Source: Rhizohabitans arisaemae
Lineage (GTDB): Bacteria; Actinomycetota; Actinomycetes; Streptosporangiales; Streptosporangiaceae
Length of the DNA: 64,000 bases
Direction: 5' to 3'
NCBI RefSeq assembly: GCF_025996515.1
Contig: NZ_BLRH01000035.1
Location: 682,001-746,000 of the forward strand
The stretch's first letter is position 1, and every line of letters begins with the position of its first letter. Below are positions 7,625 through 16,710 of this stretch, piece by piece. A program made the position numbers and the translations under genes. The notes under the pieces are model-generated. The model saw nothing but the letters and a program-made list of their open reading frames with translations, had not been told where the DNA came from and made no database searches.

Positions 7625-8293
7625 ATGCGCGTCGTGGTCGCCGGAGGACACGGAAAGATCGGGCTTCGGGTGGAGCGGCTGCTCACGGGACGCGGGGATG
7701 AGGCGTCCGGTCTGATCCGCAACCCCGATCAGGTACCGGCGGTCCAGCGCACCGGGGCGCACGCCGTTCTTTGCGACCTGGAGCGGATCGACGTCGACGG
7801 GCTCCTTCCCCACCTGGACGGTGCGGACGGGGTCGTGTTCGCGGCGGGCGCGGGTCCGGGGAGCGGGCCGGCCAGAAAGAACACCGTCGACCGGGGCGCG
7901 GCCGTGCTGCTGGCCCAGGCCTGCGAGCGGGCGGGTGTGCGCAGGTTCCTCCAGATCTCGTCGAAAGGGGCGGGTGTTCCCCCGCGGCCCGCGGCCGATG
8001 AGAGCTGGGCCGTCTACATCACCGCCAAGACCGAGGCGGAAGACGACCTCCGCGGGCGCAACCTGGACTGGACCATCCTGCGTCCGGGGATTCTCACCGA
8101 CGAGCCCGGCACGGGGCTCGTCGACCTGGCGGAGCCACCCATGCCCCACGGCAAGGTCTCCCGCGACGACGTGGCGAAGGTGGTCGTCGCGCTGCTGGAC
8201 GCCCCCGACACCCGGCATCTGACCCTGGAGGTCATCGGCGGCGCCACTCCCATCCGGTACGCGGTGCACGCGGTGGTCACCATTCTGGGCTGA
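7625..8293 (+). CDS. NAD(P)-binding atypical short-chain dehydrogenase (NmrA/YwnB-like)
   Basis: 222 residues with N-terminal Rossmann motif VVVAGGHGKIG (residues 3-13), central strand FLQISSKGAG and the YITAKTEAED segment holding the Tyr-x3-Lys-like pair. This is the single-domain NAD(P)H-binding family related to YwnB/YhfK and flavin reductase-like proteins; substrate unknown. GGGGAG precedes the ATG. The upstream region (7500-7620) is AT-rich and probably holds its promoter and that of the divergent DUF1876 gene. A shared hairpin separates it from the convergent tetR gene. Confidence 0.8.
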   Translation: MRVVVAGGHGKIGLRVERLLTGRGDEASGLIRNPDQVPAVQRTGAHAVLCDLERIDVDGLLPHLDGADGVVFAAGAGPGSGPARKNTVDRGAAVLLAQACERAGVRRFLQISSKGAGVPPRPAADESWAVYITAKTEAEDDLRGRNLDWTILRPGILTDEPGTGLVDLAEPPMPHGKVSRDDVAKVVVALLDAPDTRHLTLEVIGGATPIRYAVHAVVTILG

Positions 8294-8312
8294 TCCGTTG
8301 CGGCGATCAGCC
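8288..8312. terminator. Bidirectional hairpin between SDR and tetR stops
   Basis: 8-bp perfect stem GGCTGATC/GATCAGCC (8288-8295 and 8305-8312), 9-base loop. It overlaps both stop regions and could end transcription from either side. Confidence 0.6.
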
Positions 8313-8945
8313 GTGGACGTGGTGGATGTCGCCCGTCATCCTGCGGCTGTGCTCAAGCAGCTTGGGGTAGTCGGAGGCTATGCCCTGCAGCAACGCCTCG
8401 ACGGCCCGCTCGACCTCGGAGCCGGTGGTGGGGGCGTGACCGAAGAAGGCGCGGTAGTGCACGAGCGACCCGAGCATGTCCAGCACCAGGTCGTGGTCGA
8501 CGTCGTCCCTCAGGTCGCCGCGGGCCTGGGCCTGCCTCAGCATCCGGCCGACTGCCGCGCGCGGCGGGTCGAACAGCACACGCATGAAGGTCTGCCGGAG
8601 CTCGGGGTCGGCGGTGCAGTCGGCGAAGAGCGGGCCGAGGACGTCGGGCCGGATGCGCCGGAACGCCGCCGTGAACACGTCGATCCCCTCGTTGAGGTCG
8701 CAGACGGTGCAGCCGGTGTCGGGCGTGGTGACCTCGCCGAGGCGCGCGGCCAGCGCGGCGAGGACGAGATGGCGGCTTGACGGCCAGCGGCGATAGATCG
8801 CGGGCTTGGTGGCCTCGGCCCGCCGCGCGACCTCCTCCAGGGTGAGCCGCCGGTACCCGACCTCGTCCAAGACGGCGAGTGTCGCCTTCAGTACGGCCTG
8901 GTCGATGTGCGGGTCGCGGGGACGTCCGGCCCGGGCGGGTTCCAT
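8307..8945 (-). CDS. TetR-family repressor
   Basis: 212 residues; N-terminal TetR HTH (about residues 14-60, LTLEEVARRAEATKPAIYRRW) and an all-helical ligand-binding C-terminal half containing a TetR_C-type FADCTADPELR segment. Divergent from an EmrB/QacA-type MFS pump with only 67 bp between its start and the likely pump start, and an inverted repeat lies in that gap, so it most likely represses the pump and itself until an exported compound binds. Confidence 0.88.
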   Translation of the reverse strand: MEPARAGRPRDPHIDQAVLKATLAVLDEVGYRRLTLEEVARRAEATKPAIYRRWPSSRHLVLAALAARLGEVTTPDTGCTVCDLNEGIDVFTAAFRRIRPDVLGPLFADCTADPELRQTFMRVLFDPPRAAVGRMLRQAQARGDLRDDVDHDLVLDMLGSLVHYRAFFGHAPTTGSEVERAVEALLQGIASDYPKLLEHSRRMTGDIHHVHG

Positions 8946-8965
8946 GACGCCATTCTAGCGATATG

Positions 8966-8983
8966 TTACGGTACGGCTCGTAA
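8966..8983. promoter_or_regulatory. Candidate TetR operator
   Basis: Inverted repeat TTACG-N8-CGTAA between the divergent tetR and MFS genes. Its right half covers the upstream in-frame ATG at 8983, which argues that the pump starts at 9013 instead. Confidence 0.45.
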
Positions 8984-9012
8984 TGAAAATCCCAGGAAAC
9001 GGGAGTGAATCC

Positions 9013-10656
9013 ATGTCCGGGCACCCCATACCGGCGAAGGCGGGCCGACGCGAATGGATCGGCCTCGCCGGACTCGCCCTGCCCACCCTGCTGGTGGCGA
9101 TGGATCTGTCGGTGCTGATCCTGGCCACCCCGGCGCTCGCGGCCGACCTCCGGCCGAGCGCCACCCAGTTGCTGTGGATCACCGACGTGTACGGGTTCCT
9201 CATCGCCGGATCGTTGATCACCATGGGCACGCTGGGCGATCGCATCGGACGGCGGCGCCTGCTGCTCATCGGCTCGGCGGCCTTCGGGCTCACCAGCCTT
9301 CTCGCCGCCTTCTCCACCAGCGCCGAGATGCTCATCGTGGCCCGTGCCCTGCTCGGTGTGGCCGGGGCCACGCTCATGCCCTCCACCCTCGCCCTGCTCC
9401 GCACCATGTTCGCCGACTCCGGGCAGCGCACCGTGGCCGTCGGCGTCTGGGTCGCCGTGTTCACCGGGGGGACCGTCGCCGGGCCGCTGCTGGCCGGTGC
9501 GCTCCTGGAGCACTTCTGGTGGGGGTCGGTGTTTCTGCCGAACCTGCCGGTGATGGCCCTGCTGCTCATCGCCGCGCCGCGGTTGCTCCCGGAGACCCGC
9601 GATCCCGATCCCGGACGGTTCGACCTGCTCAGCGCGGCCCTGTCCGTGGTGGCCGTACTATTGGTGATCTACGGTGTAAAGCGGGTCGCCGAGGACGGGC
9701 CGCACATCGAGGCCGCGGCGGCGATCGTCTGCGGAGTCCTCGTCGGGGGGATCTTCGTGATCCGGCAGCGCCGGCTCACCCATCCGCTGATGGACCTCGG
9801 CCTGTTCCGGGTGACCGCGTTCGGCGTCTCCGTGGGGATCAACGTCCTTATCGGGGTGGTGATGGCCGGGATCTTCCTGTTCGTCGCGCAGCACCTGCAG
9901 CTGGTGCTGGGGATCAGCCCGTTCGAGGCGGGTCTGTGGCTTCTGCCGCAGACCGCGGGGATCATCACGGCGTCCCTGCTCACCACGGTGATCGTCCGGT
10001 GGGTACGGCCCGTCCACCTGGTGAGCGCGGGCCTGGCCCTGGCGACCGCCGGACTGCTGGTCCTGGCCCAGGTGGACGGGGACACGGGCCTCGCCGTGGT
10101 CATCGGCGGCTCGGTCCTGCTGGGCGTGGGCGTCGCGCCCGCGTCCACCCTGAGCACCGACCTCATCGTCGGCTCGGCGCCGCCGGAACGGGCGGGAGCC
10201 GCATCGGCGATCTCCGAGACCGCCGGTGAACTGGGCAACGCACTCGGCATCGCGGTGCTCGGCAGCCTGGGCGTGGCCGTGTACCGCACCACCATGGCCG
10301 GGGCCGTTCCGCCCGCCGTCGCCCCCGAAGCCGCCGACGCGGCACGGGACAGCCTGAACGGCGCGATAGGCGCCGCGGCCGGGCTGCCCCCGGGCGCCGC
10401 CGCCGAGCTCCTCGACGACGCCCGTACGGCGTTCACGGCGGGGTTTCAGCTCAGTGCGGTCGCGGGCGCCGTGGCCACGCTGACGGCGGCGATCATCGCG
10501 GCGCTCCTGCTTCGGCGCGTCCGGCGGGACGCCGAGGAACCCGTGCCTGCGGCGGCACCCGCGGCGGGGAAGACGAGCGGTGACGCCGGCACGCCGGCCT
10601 GTTTGTCGGCAATATCAAACGAGGTCGGTGACTCCGATAGGTCGGCGCATGAATAG
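9013..10656 (+). CDS. DHA2-family (EmrB/QacA type, 14-helix) MFS drug exporter
   Basis: About 547 residues with roughly 14 hydrophobic segments. Early AMDLSVLILATPALAADL and GDRIGRRRLLLIG are MFS motifs D1 and A; the antiporter motif C appears in AGATLMPSTLALL. It is expected to export drugs or dyes with proton antiport in the cytoplasmic membrane. The start at 9013 is preferred because GGAG sits 10 bases upstream; an in-frame ATG at 8983 overlaps the probable operator. Controlled by the divergent TetR protein. Confidence 0.88.
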   Translation: MSGHPIPAKAGRREWIGLAGLALPTLLVAMDLSVLILATPALAADLRPSATQLLWITDVYGFLIAGSLITMGTLGDRIGRRRLLLIGSAAFGLTSLLAAFSTSAEMLIVARALLGVAGATLMPSTLALLRTMFADSGQRTVAVGVWVAVFTGGTVAGPLLAGALLEHFWWGSVFLPNLPVMALLLIAAPRLLPETRDPDPGRFDLLSAALSVVAVLLVIYGVKRVAEDGPHIEAAAAIVCGVLVGGIFVIRQRRLTHPLMDLGLFRVTAFGVSVGINVLIGVVMAGIFLFVAQHLQLVLGISPFEAGLWLLPQTAGIITASLLTTVIVRWVRPVHLVSAGLALATAGLLVLAQVDGDTGLAVVIGGSVLLGVGVAPASTLSTDLIVGSAPPERAGAASAISETAGELGNALGIAVLGSLGVAVYRTTMAGAVPPAVAPEAADAARDSLNGAIGAAAGLPPGAAAELLDDARTAFTAGFQLSAVAGAVATLTAAIIAALLLRRVRRDAEEPVPAAAPAAGKTSGDAGTPACLSAISNEVGDSDRSAHE

Positions 10657-10820
10657 ATAATTTGTCCGAGTAAATGGGCGAGTGCAAAGAAATATGAAAT
10701 GTTGATCGGCGTAGCCACTCCACGGAGCCGAATCCGGCATATGGGTCGACAGCCGATGGAGCCGAAAACTACGTTCAAAAGCTGACGACGATGGCCGAAG
10801 CCTCTCCTAGGGTGGGCCGG

Positions 10821-11951
10821 ATGAGGGTCACCCGGGCTCGTCTCACGGATACGGCGTTGGCGCTGGCCGGGATTCCCGTCCTGCTGGCCGGGACCATGGT
10901 GTCCGCGCGGACGCGTGTTCCACCGTTTCAGGCGCTGGATCCCCTGGCGTACATTCTCCTGGTCCTCGCCGCGTCGGCGTTGCTCTTCCTGTCGCGACAC
11001 CCGATTCCGGTGCTCGCCGTGACGCTGGCCTGCAGTGCGGGGATGCTGATCGAGCACTATCCGTACGGACCGGTGTTCCTGCCGCTCTGCCTCGCCCTCG
11101 CCGCGGTCGTGATCCGGCACGGGGTGCCGGTGGGGCTGGCGGCGTACGCGGTGACCGCCCTGACGCTGCCGATCGGCGACGCGATCGGATCCGGCCCGGG
11201 TCGGTCCTGGACGGAGGGCATCCCGTGGAGCACGGTGATGCTCGTTCCCTTCGCCGCCGGGGTGGCGGTCCGGACGGTCCGGGAGCGGTGGGCGGACCAG
11301 GCGAAGATCGCGGAGGAACTGCGTGTGCTCCGGGCGCAGGAGGAGAGGCTGGCGATCGTCCGGGAGATCCACGATGTGGTCGGGCACAGCCTCGGCGTGA
11401 TCAGCATGCGGGCGGGAGTGGCGCTGCATGTCGCCGAGCGGTCCCCGGGCGAGGCGCTGGAGGCGTTGCGGGCGATCCGGACGGCCAGCGGAGAGGCGCT
11501 CGGCGAGTTGCGCTCCACCCTCGACGTCGTCAGGGAGCTGCGGCCGCCGCCCGGGCCGGCCGAGGTGGGTGGGCTGGTGGAGTCGGTGCGGGCGGCCGGA
11601 CAGCGGGTCGACCTGCGCCTGCGGGGGGATCCGGGAGGGCTGCCGCTGGTCGCCGGGCACGCGGTGTACCGGATCGTTCAGGAGTCGCTCACCAATGTGA
11701 CCAGGCACGCGGGTCCGGCACGGGCGACCGTGGAAATCGACTACGGCTCCGAAGAGGTTCACGTCTCGGTCGTCGACGACGGGAAGGGATGCGGAGCCAT
11801 CGGGGCGGGCAACGGGATCACCGGGATGCGGGAGCGGGCGGCGGCCCTCGACGGCACACTGGTCTGCGGTCCGGGGCGGGAGGGCGGATTCGAGGTGCGC
11901 GCGCGGCTGCCGGTGAGCCGCCGGACCAGGGGAGGGGAGGGGGACGGGTGA
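10821..11951 (+). CDS. NarL-class sensor histidine kinase
   Basis: 376 residues (ATG at 10791 is an alternative, weaker start). About five membrane helices (residues 8-150) with no large extracellular domain, then a HisKA_3 dimerisation helix with phospho-acceptor His184 in REIHDVVGHSLGV, then an HATPase domain (VYRIVQESLTNVTRHA N-box, DDGKG, GNGITGMRERA G-box). It should autophosphorylate and pass phosphate to the next gene, which it overlaps as GTGA. A stretch of low GC (10657-10720) precedes it and is probably its promoter region. Confidence 0.9.
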   Translation: MRVTRARLTDTALALAGIPVLLAGTMVSARTRVPPFQALDPLAYILLVLAASALLFLSRHPIPVLAVTLACSAGMLIEHYPYGPVFLPLCLALAAVVIRHGVPVGLAAYAVTALTLPIGDAIGSGPGRSWTEGIPWSTVMLVPFAAGVAVRTVRERWADQAKIAEELRVLRAQEERLAIVREIHDVVGHSLGVISMRAGVALHVAERSPGEALEALRAIRTASGEALGELRSTLDVVRELRPPPGPAEVGGLVESVRAAGQRVDLRLRGDPGGLPLVAGHAVYRIVQESLTNVTRHAGPARATVEIDYGSEEVHVSVVDDGKGCGAIGAGNGITGMRERAAALDGTLVCGPGREGGFEVRARLPVSRRTRGGEGDG

Positions 11952-12598
11952 TCGGAGTGCTGATCGTCGACGACCAGTCCCTCATCCGTATCGGTCTGCG
12001 TGTTCTCATCGACGGGGAGGACGACCTGTGTGTCGCCGGGGAGGCCGAGGACGGCCGGCGGGCCGTCGAGCTCGCCCGCCGCCTGCGGCCCGATGTGGTG
12101 CTCATGGACATTCGGATGCCGGGCTGGGACGGGCTGGCCGCCCTTCGGGAGATCAAGTCCGATCCGGCGCTCTCGGACGTCCATGTGGTGATGCTGACGA
12201 TGCTCGAGGTCGACGAGTACGTCTTCGAGGCGCTGCGGAGCGGGGCGAGCGGCTTCCTGGTCAAGGACGCCGAGCCGCAGGAGGTGCTCCGGGCGATCAG
12301 GGTGGTGGGTGGCGGCGGCTCCCTCCTCTCTCCCTCGGTGACCCGGCGGGTGATCGACGAGCTGGCGGCCCGTCCGGCACCGCCTGTACCGCATCGCAGG
12401 TTGCACGCCCTGACGGCCAGGGAGAGGGAGATCGTCGGGCTGGTGGGGGAGGGGCTGACCAACGACGAGATCGCCGCCCGCCTGGTGGTGAGTCCGGCGA
12501 CGGTCCGCACCCATGTGGGACGCGCCATGGTGAAGCTCGAAGCCCGGGACCGGGCACGCCTGGTGGTGATCGCCTTCCAGTCCGGCCTCGTACGTTGA
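11948..12598 (+). CDS. NarL/FixJ response regulator
   Basis: 216 residues, GTG start overlapping the kinase stop. Receiver domain with acidic pair DD (8-9), phospho-acceptor Asp54 in VLMDIRMPG and Lys in FLVKDAE, then a GerE/LuxR HTH (about residues 148-205, LTAREREIVGLVGEGLTNDEI). Paired with the preceding kinase; the MMPL gene 55 bp downstream is the probable target or operon partner. Confidence 0.93.
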   Translation: MIGVLIVDDQSLIRIGLRVLIDGEDDLCVAGEAEDGRRAVELARRLRPDVVLMDIRMPGWDGLAALREIKSDPALSDVHVVMLTMLEVDEYVFEALRSGASGFLVKDAEPQEVLRAIRVVGGGGSLLSPSVTRRVIDELAARPAPPVPHRRLHALTAREREIVGLVGEGLTNDEIAARLVVSPATVRTHVGRAMVKLEARDRARLVVIAFQSGLVR

Positions 12599-12653
12599 AC
12601 AAGGTACGGCGAAAGCCGCTGCAGCGCTGACGACGCGTGCGCCGTACCCCATC

Positions 12654-14705
12654 ATGCTCTGCGGCATGAAATGGATAACCGGCCGCCGTTCCAAGTGGCT
12701 TGTGATCGTGGTCTGGCTGCTCCTGGCGCTCCCCATCGCCAGATTGGGAGCCGATATCCGCGACATTCAGCAGAACAACTTCGCGCAGTTCACCCCGTCG
12801 AGCGTGGACTCCACCCAGGTCCGGGAGATCCTGGCCGCCCGGTCGGGAAGTCAGGAGATGGCGGGCATCGTCGTGTACGCCAGGGAGTCCGGGCTGACCG
12901 ACGGGGACCGGGCGGTCGTCAAACGTGACCACCCCGGGGTGGAGACCTATCCCTCGGACGACGGTAAGGCCGTGGTGGCGGTGGTCCCCATCGACGGCAC
13001 CGACGAGAGCCAGGCCTACGACAGACTCCACTCCCTCCGGGAGCAGGTCCATCGGGACGTTCCGGACGGGTTGCGGGTGGAGGTGACCGGCCCGGCCGGC
13101 TTCTTCGTCGACAGCGCCGACGCCTTCCTCGACGCGGACCTCACCCTGCTCCTGGTGACCTTGGGCGCGGTGGCGTTCTTCCTGCTGGTCATCTACCGCA
13201 GCCCGATACTGTGGCTGCTCCCGTTGCTGGTGGTCGGCCTCTCCAGTGTGCTCTCCCAGGGGTTGGTCTACCTGCTGGCCAAGCACGCCGGGATCGTGGT
13301 CACGGGGATGAGCTCCGGCATTCTGACCGCGCTCGTCTTCGGCGCCGGCACCGACTACGCCCTGCTGCTGATCTCCCGGTACCGCGAGGAGCTGCGGGGA
13401 CAGGCCGACCGGCATGCGGCGATGGCCACCGCCCTCCGCGCCGCGTTTCCGGCGCTGGCCGCGTCGGCGGCGACGGTCGCGCTCGGCGTGCTCTGCCTGC
13501 TCGTGGCGGACGTGCGCTCCAGCGCGAGCCTCGGGCCGGTCGCCGCGGTGGGTGTGCTCTGCGCGTTCCTGGCGATGACGACGTTCCTCCCGGCGCTGCT
13601 GCTCGTCTTCGGCCGGTGGGTCTTCTGGCCGCTCGTTCCCCGGCCGGGACAGCGGGAGCGGACCGGCGTGTGGGGCCGGGTCGGCACGCTGGTCGGGAGA
13701 AAGCCCCGGGCGGTCTGGGTGGGCACCGTGCTCGGGCTCGTCGTTCTCACCCTTGGTCTCACCACCGCGAAGATCGGGATTCCGGGCTCGGAGGCCTACC
13801 ATCAGCCGCCGGAGTCGATCAGGGGACAGCATTTGATCTCCGCGCACTTCCCCGGGGGCTCGACGGCTCCGGCGGACGTCGTCACCGACGCGGCGAACGC
13901 CGACCGGGTGTCCAAGATCGCCGCAGCCACCCCGGGAGTGGCCCGGTTGCTCCCCGCCGAGACCCTCGACGGCGGTGTGGCCCATCTTCGGGTGATCTTG
14001 AACGACGCGCCGGAGAGCGACCGCGCCGGGGAGACGATCTCGCGACTCCGCACCGCCTTCGAGGGGATCCCCGGTACGCGGGTGGGCGGGATCACGGCGA
14101 CCCAGGTCGACACCGCGGCGGCCCATCGCCGCGATCTCACGCTGGTGATTCCGCTCGCCTTGCTGGTGATCTTCCTCGTGCTCGTGGTTCTGCTGCGCTC
14201 CCTGGTCGCCCCGCTCCTGCTGATCGTCACGGTGGTGCTCACCTTCGGCGCGGTCCTCGGCGCCGGATGGCTCCTCTTCGACCGGGTCCTGGGTTTCCCC
14301 GCCCTTGGCTACGACGCGATCCTGCTCGGTTTCGTCTTCCTGGTCGCACTCGGCGTCGACTACAACATTTTCATGGTCGGGCGGATCCGCGAGGAGACCC
14401 GGCGGCTGGGGGATCCCCGTACGGGAGTGCTCCGGGGCCTGGCGTTGACCGGTTCGGTCATCACCGGTGCCGGTCTGGTGCTGGCCGCGACCTTCTCGGC
14501 GCTCACCGTCCTCCCGCTGGTGTGGGCGGTGGAGTTCGGCGTCCTGGTGGCCTTCGGGGTGATCCTCGACACCTTTCTCGTCCGCTCCGTGCTGCTGCCC
14601 GCGCTCATGCTGGACGTCGGCGAGCGTTTCTGGTGGCCGTCGAGGAAATCGCGGTACGGGCTGGAAGCCGGCGTCGAGCCGGTGCGCGCCGCCGAGCCCG
14701 CATAG
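12654..14705 (+). CDS. MMPL/RND-superfamily membrane transporter
   Basis: 683 residues in the MMPL pattern: one N-terminal helix, an extracellular loop (about 35-165), a block of five helices (about 165-330), a further helix near 365, a second extracellular loop (about 385-490) and five helices near the end. Conserved GAGTDYALLLISRYREEL and GVDYNIFMVGRIREE carry the membrane Asp-Tyr pairs thought to relay protons. Likely exports lipids or antimicrobial compounds. ATG at 12666 is an equally good start. It follows the two-component genes and ends at a strong terminator. Confidence 0.9.
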   Translation: MLCGMKWITGRRSKWLVIVVWLLLALPIARLGADIRDIQQNNFAQFTPSSVDSTQVREILAARSGSQEMAGIVVYARESGLTDGDRAVVKRDHPGVETYPSDDGKAVVAVVPIDGTDESQAYDRLHSLREQVHRDVPDGLRVEVTGPAGFFVDSADAFLDADLTLLLVTLGAVAFFLLVIYRSPILWLLPLLVVGLSSVLSQGLVYLLAKHAGIVVTGMSSGILTALVFGAGTDYALLLISRYREELRGQADRHAAMATALRAAFPALAASAATVALGVLCLLVADVRSSASLGPVAAVGVLCAFLAMTTFLPALLLVFGRWVFWPLVPRPGQRERTGVWGRVGTLVGRKPRAVWVGTVLGLVVLTLGLTTAKIGIPGSEAYHQPPESIRGQHLISAHFPGGSTAPADVVTDAANADRVSKIAAATPGVARLLPAETLDGGVAHLRVILNDAPESDRAGETISRLRTAFEGIPGTRVGGITATQVDTAAAHRRDLTLVIPLALLVIFLVLVVLLRSLVAPLLLIVTVVLTFGAVLGAGWLLFDRVLGFPALGYDAILLGFVFLVALGVDYNIFMVGRIREETRRLGDPRTGVLRGLALTGSVITGAGLVLAATFSALTVLPLVWAVEFGVLVAFGVILDTFLVRSVLLPALMLDVGERFWWPSRKSRYGLEAGVEPVRAAEPA

Positions 14706-14737
14706 GTGATCAACCGGGGCGGTCGCCTATGCGGGCT
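14695..14737. terminator. Bidirectional terminator between MMPL and ASCH genes
   Basis: Perfect 12-bp stem (14695-14706 AGCCCGCATAGG, 14726-14737 complement) that contains the MMPL stop codon and lies just past the convergent ASCH stop; 19-base loop. Confidence 0.75.
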
Positions 14738-14748
14738 TTCGGCAGGCT

Positions 14749-15345
14749 TCAGGCCGTACCTGTTCCGTCGGCCAGGTGGGCCACGACCGAGTGGCCGCGT
14801 GGGGAGAGCCGGTAACCGGTTCCGAGGCTTTCGGTGAGGCCCAGCTCCTTGAGTTTGCGGACGTCGCGTTTGAGCGCGAGCTTGTCGCGGCCCAGCCGCT
14901 CGGCGAGCACCGCGGCCGGGGTGGCGGGCAGCTCCCCGACGAGGCGGAGCAGGTCCGCGGTCCAGGGCCCGCTCCGGGAAGCCGTGTCGAGCCGGGTCAG
15001 CCTCCGGCGGATCTCGGCCAGGTCGTCGGCTTCGACGTCGGCCTGCTCGCGCAGGGCGATCCGGGGGTCCGGCCCGGCCAGGTGCAGTCCTATCCGGTAG
15101 AGGTCCCCGTCGGGGAACCCGGCCAGCTCCCGCCGGAGTTCGTCGAGGGAGGGGTATCCCGCGCGCCGGGCTTCCCCGGCGGTCACCGAGTCCTCGCCGA
15201 TCCGCTCGACCGTGTCGATCTCGACGACGCCGACGGAGGTGCGCACCCGGCTGCCCGGGCGCACGGTGCTCCGCTTCCAGCGGCGGAAGGCCAGCGTGAC
15301 GGTCCCGTCCGCGATGCCTTCCAGGGTGCGCTGCTTGAACAACAT
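14749..15345 (-). CDS. ASCH-domain protein with C-terminal winged-helix region
   Basis: 198 residues from the ATG at 15345, which has GGAGGAG in front; an upstream in-frame ATG lacks this. The N-terminal part (LFKQRTLEGIADGTVTLAFRRWKR and a following beta-rich segment) fits the ASCH fold, a PUA-like module predicted to bind RNA. The C-terminal half (about 115-190) has AAVLAERLGRDKLALKRDVRKLKELGL, a MarR/ArsR-like winged helix. A nucleic-acid-binding regulator or RNA-related factor is likely; the target is unknown. Divergent from a PNKP-like phosphatase gene. Confidence 0.72.
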   Translation of the reverse strand: MLFKQRTLEGIADGTVTLAFRRWKRSTVRPGSRVRTSVGVVEIDTVERIGEDSVTAGEARRAGYPSLDELRRELAGFPDGDLYRIGLHLAGPDPRIALREQADVEADDLAEIRRRLTRLDTASRSGPWTADLLRLVGELPATPAAVLAERLGRDKLALKRDVRKLKELGLTESLGTGYRLSPRGHSVVAHLADGTGTA

Positions 15346-15435
15346 GGCTCTCCTCCGTCCCGCTGACCGCACTGTAAGGCAGCCCCCGGGAAAATTCGGC
15401 GGGGTAGAGGGATCTGCCCGATACGATCCGCAGTT

Positions 15436-15861
15436 ATGGCTGAACGTCCCCTCTGGCTGATCGACATCGACGGCACCGTCGCCCTGCGCGACGGGCGTGG
15501 CCCGTACGACTGGGATCGCGTCGGGGAGGACGTGCCGAACCGTCCGGTGGTCGCGGTCGTCCGATCACTGATCGCGGCCGGCTATCCGATCGCCTACGTG
15601 TCGGGCCGCCCGGAGCGGTGCCGCCGGCAGACCGAGATGTGGCTGAGGGCCAATGTGGGACGGCCGGACGCGGTCGAGGGACTGTGGATGCGCCGGAACG
15701 GAGACCGGAGGAAGGACACCGTGGTCAAGCGGGAGATCTTCACGCAGCACTTCGGGAACCGCGAGGTCATGGGAGTGATCGACGACCGGGAGAGCGTCGT
15801 CCGCATGTGGCGGGACGAACTGGGGCTCACCGTGCTCCAGTGCGCGGAGGGCCGGTTCTGA
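15436..15861 (+). CDS. HAD-superfamily phosphatase resembling the 3'-phosphatase domain of polynucleotide kinase
   Basis: 141 residues. HAD motif I is LIDIDGTVALRDG (residues 8-20, Asp nucleophile DxDGT), motif II is in YVSGRPE, and the late GVIDDRESVVRMWRDEL supplies the acidic motif IV. The layout resembles stand-alone 3'-phosphatase domains of T4-type Pnkp used in RNA/DNA end healing, without the kinase domain. The stop shares one base with the start of a nucleotidyltransferase gene (TGATG), indicating a coupled pair. Confidence 0.72.
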   Translation: MAERPLWLIDIDGTVALRDGRGPYDWDRVGEDVPNRPVVAVVRSLIAAGYPIAYVSGRPERCRRQTEMWLRANVGRPDAVEGLWMRRNGDRRKDTVVKREIFTQHFGNREVMGVIDDRESVVRMWRDELGLTVLQCAEGRF

Positions 15862-16661
15862 TGAGCGCGCACGGGTGGGCGAAGCACGGCGGCCCGGAGT
15901 TCGCCGAGATCGCGGAGCGGTACACGATCCTGCGCTGCCAGGTCGGTTCCGGCCTGCACGGTACGGCGATCGCCGGGACCGACGACCGCGACGAGATGGG
16001 GATCTGCGCCGAGCCGCCGGCCTATGTGATCGGTCTGCGCAGGTTCGAGCAGTACATCTTCCGCAGTCAGCCCGAGGGGGTCAGGTCCGGGCACGGGGAC
16101 CTCGACTTGACCGTCTACGGTCTCCGCAAGTGGCTCAGACTGGCGCTGGACGGCAATCCGACCGTCCTGCTCACGTTGTTCGTCCCGGAATCGGAGATCG
16201 TCTCGATCAATGAGCTGGGCCGTGAGCTGCTCGACGAGGGCCCGGGCTTTATTTTGTCCCGGCAGGCCGGCCACCGCTTCCTCGGATATCTGCACAGCCA
16301 GCGGGAGCGCATGGTGGACCATCCGAACGGGAAGCGCACCAACCGGCCCGAGCTCATCGAGCGGTACGGATACGACACCAAGTTCGCGGGCCACATGATC
16401 CGGCTGGGCGTGCAGGGGGTGGAGCTCCTGGAGGAGGGGCGGATCACCCTGCCGATGCCGGAGCCCTGGCGGTCCACGATCGTCTCAGTGCGCAAGGGCG
16501 AGCACTCCAGGGACGAGGCGCTGGACATGGCCGCCGAACTGGAGTCGCGGATCGGCCGCCTCATCGGCTCGTCGAAGCTCCCCGAGTTCCCGGACCGGGA
16601 CCGCGCCGACGCCTGGCTGGTCGACGCGTACCGCCGTACGTGGGCCGCGGCCGGACACTGA
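15861..16661 (+). CDS. COG3541-type predicted nucleotidyltransferase
   Basis: 266 residues. The motif VGSGLHGTAIAGTDDRDEMGI (about residues 27-47) is the pol-beta-type nucleotidyltransferase signature G-S-x-x-x-G with the acidic DDRD in place of the usual SDxD. The rest (YGLRKWLRLALDGNPTVLLTLFVP, later GHMIRLGVQGVELL) matches the COG3541 family, also common in actinobacteriophages. Its substrate is unknown; transfer of nucleotides to an RNA or DNA end would suit the coupled 3'-phosphatase-like gene. Start at ATG 15861 directly on the preceding stop. Confidence 0.75.
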   Translation: MSAHGWAKHGGPEFAEIAERYTILRCQVGSGLHGTAIAGTDDRDEMGICAEPPAYVIGLRRFEQYIFRSQPEGVRSGHGDLDLTVYGLRKWLRLALDGNPTVLLTLFVPESEIVSINELGRELLDEGPGFILSRQAGHRFLGYLHSQRERMVDHPNGKRTNRPELIERYGYDTKFAGHMIRLGVQGVELLEEGRITLPMPEPWRSTIVSVRKGEHSRDEALDMAAELESRIGRLIGSSKLPEFPDRDRADAWLVDAYRRTWAAAGH

Positions 16662-16710
16662 CGGACGGTACGGGGCGCGGTGGGTCATGATGGGGGGGAG
16701 GAGGTTGCCC

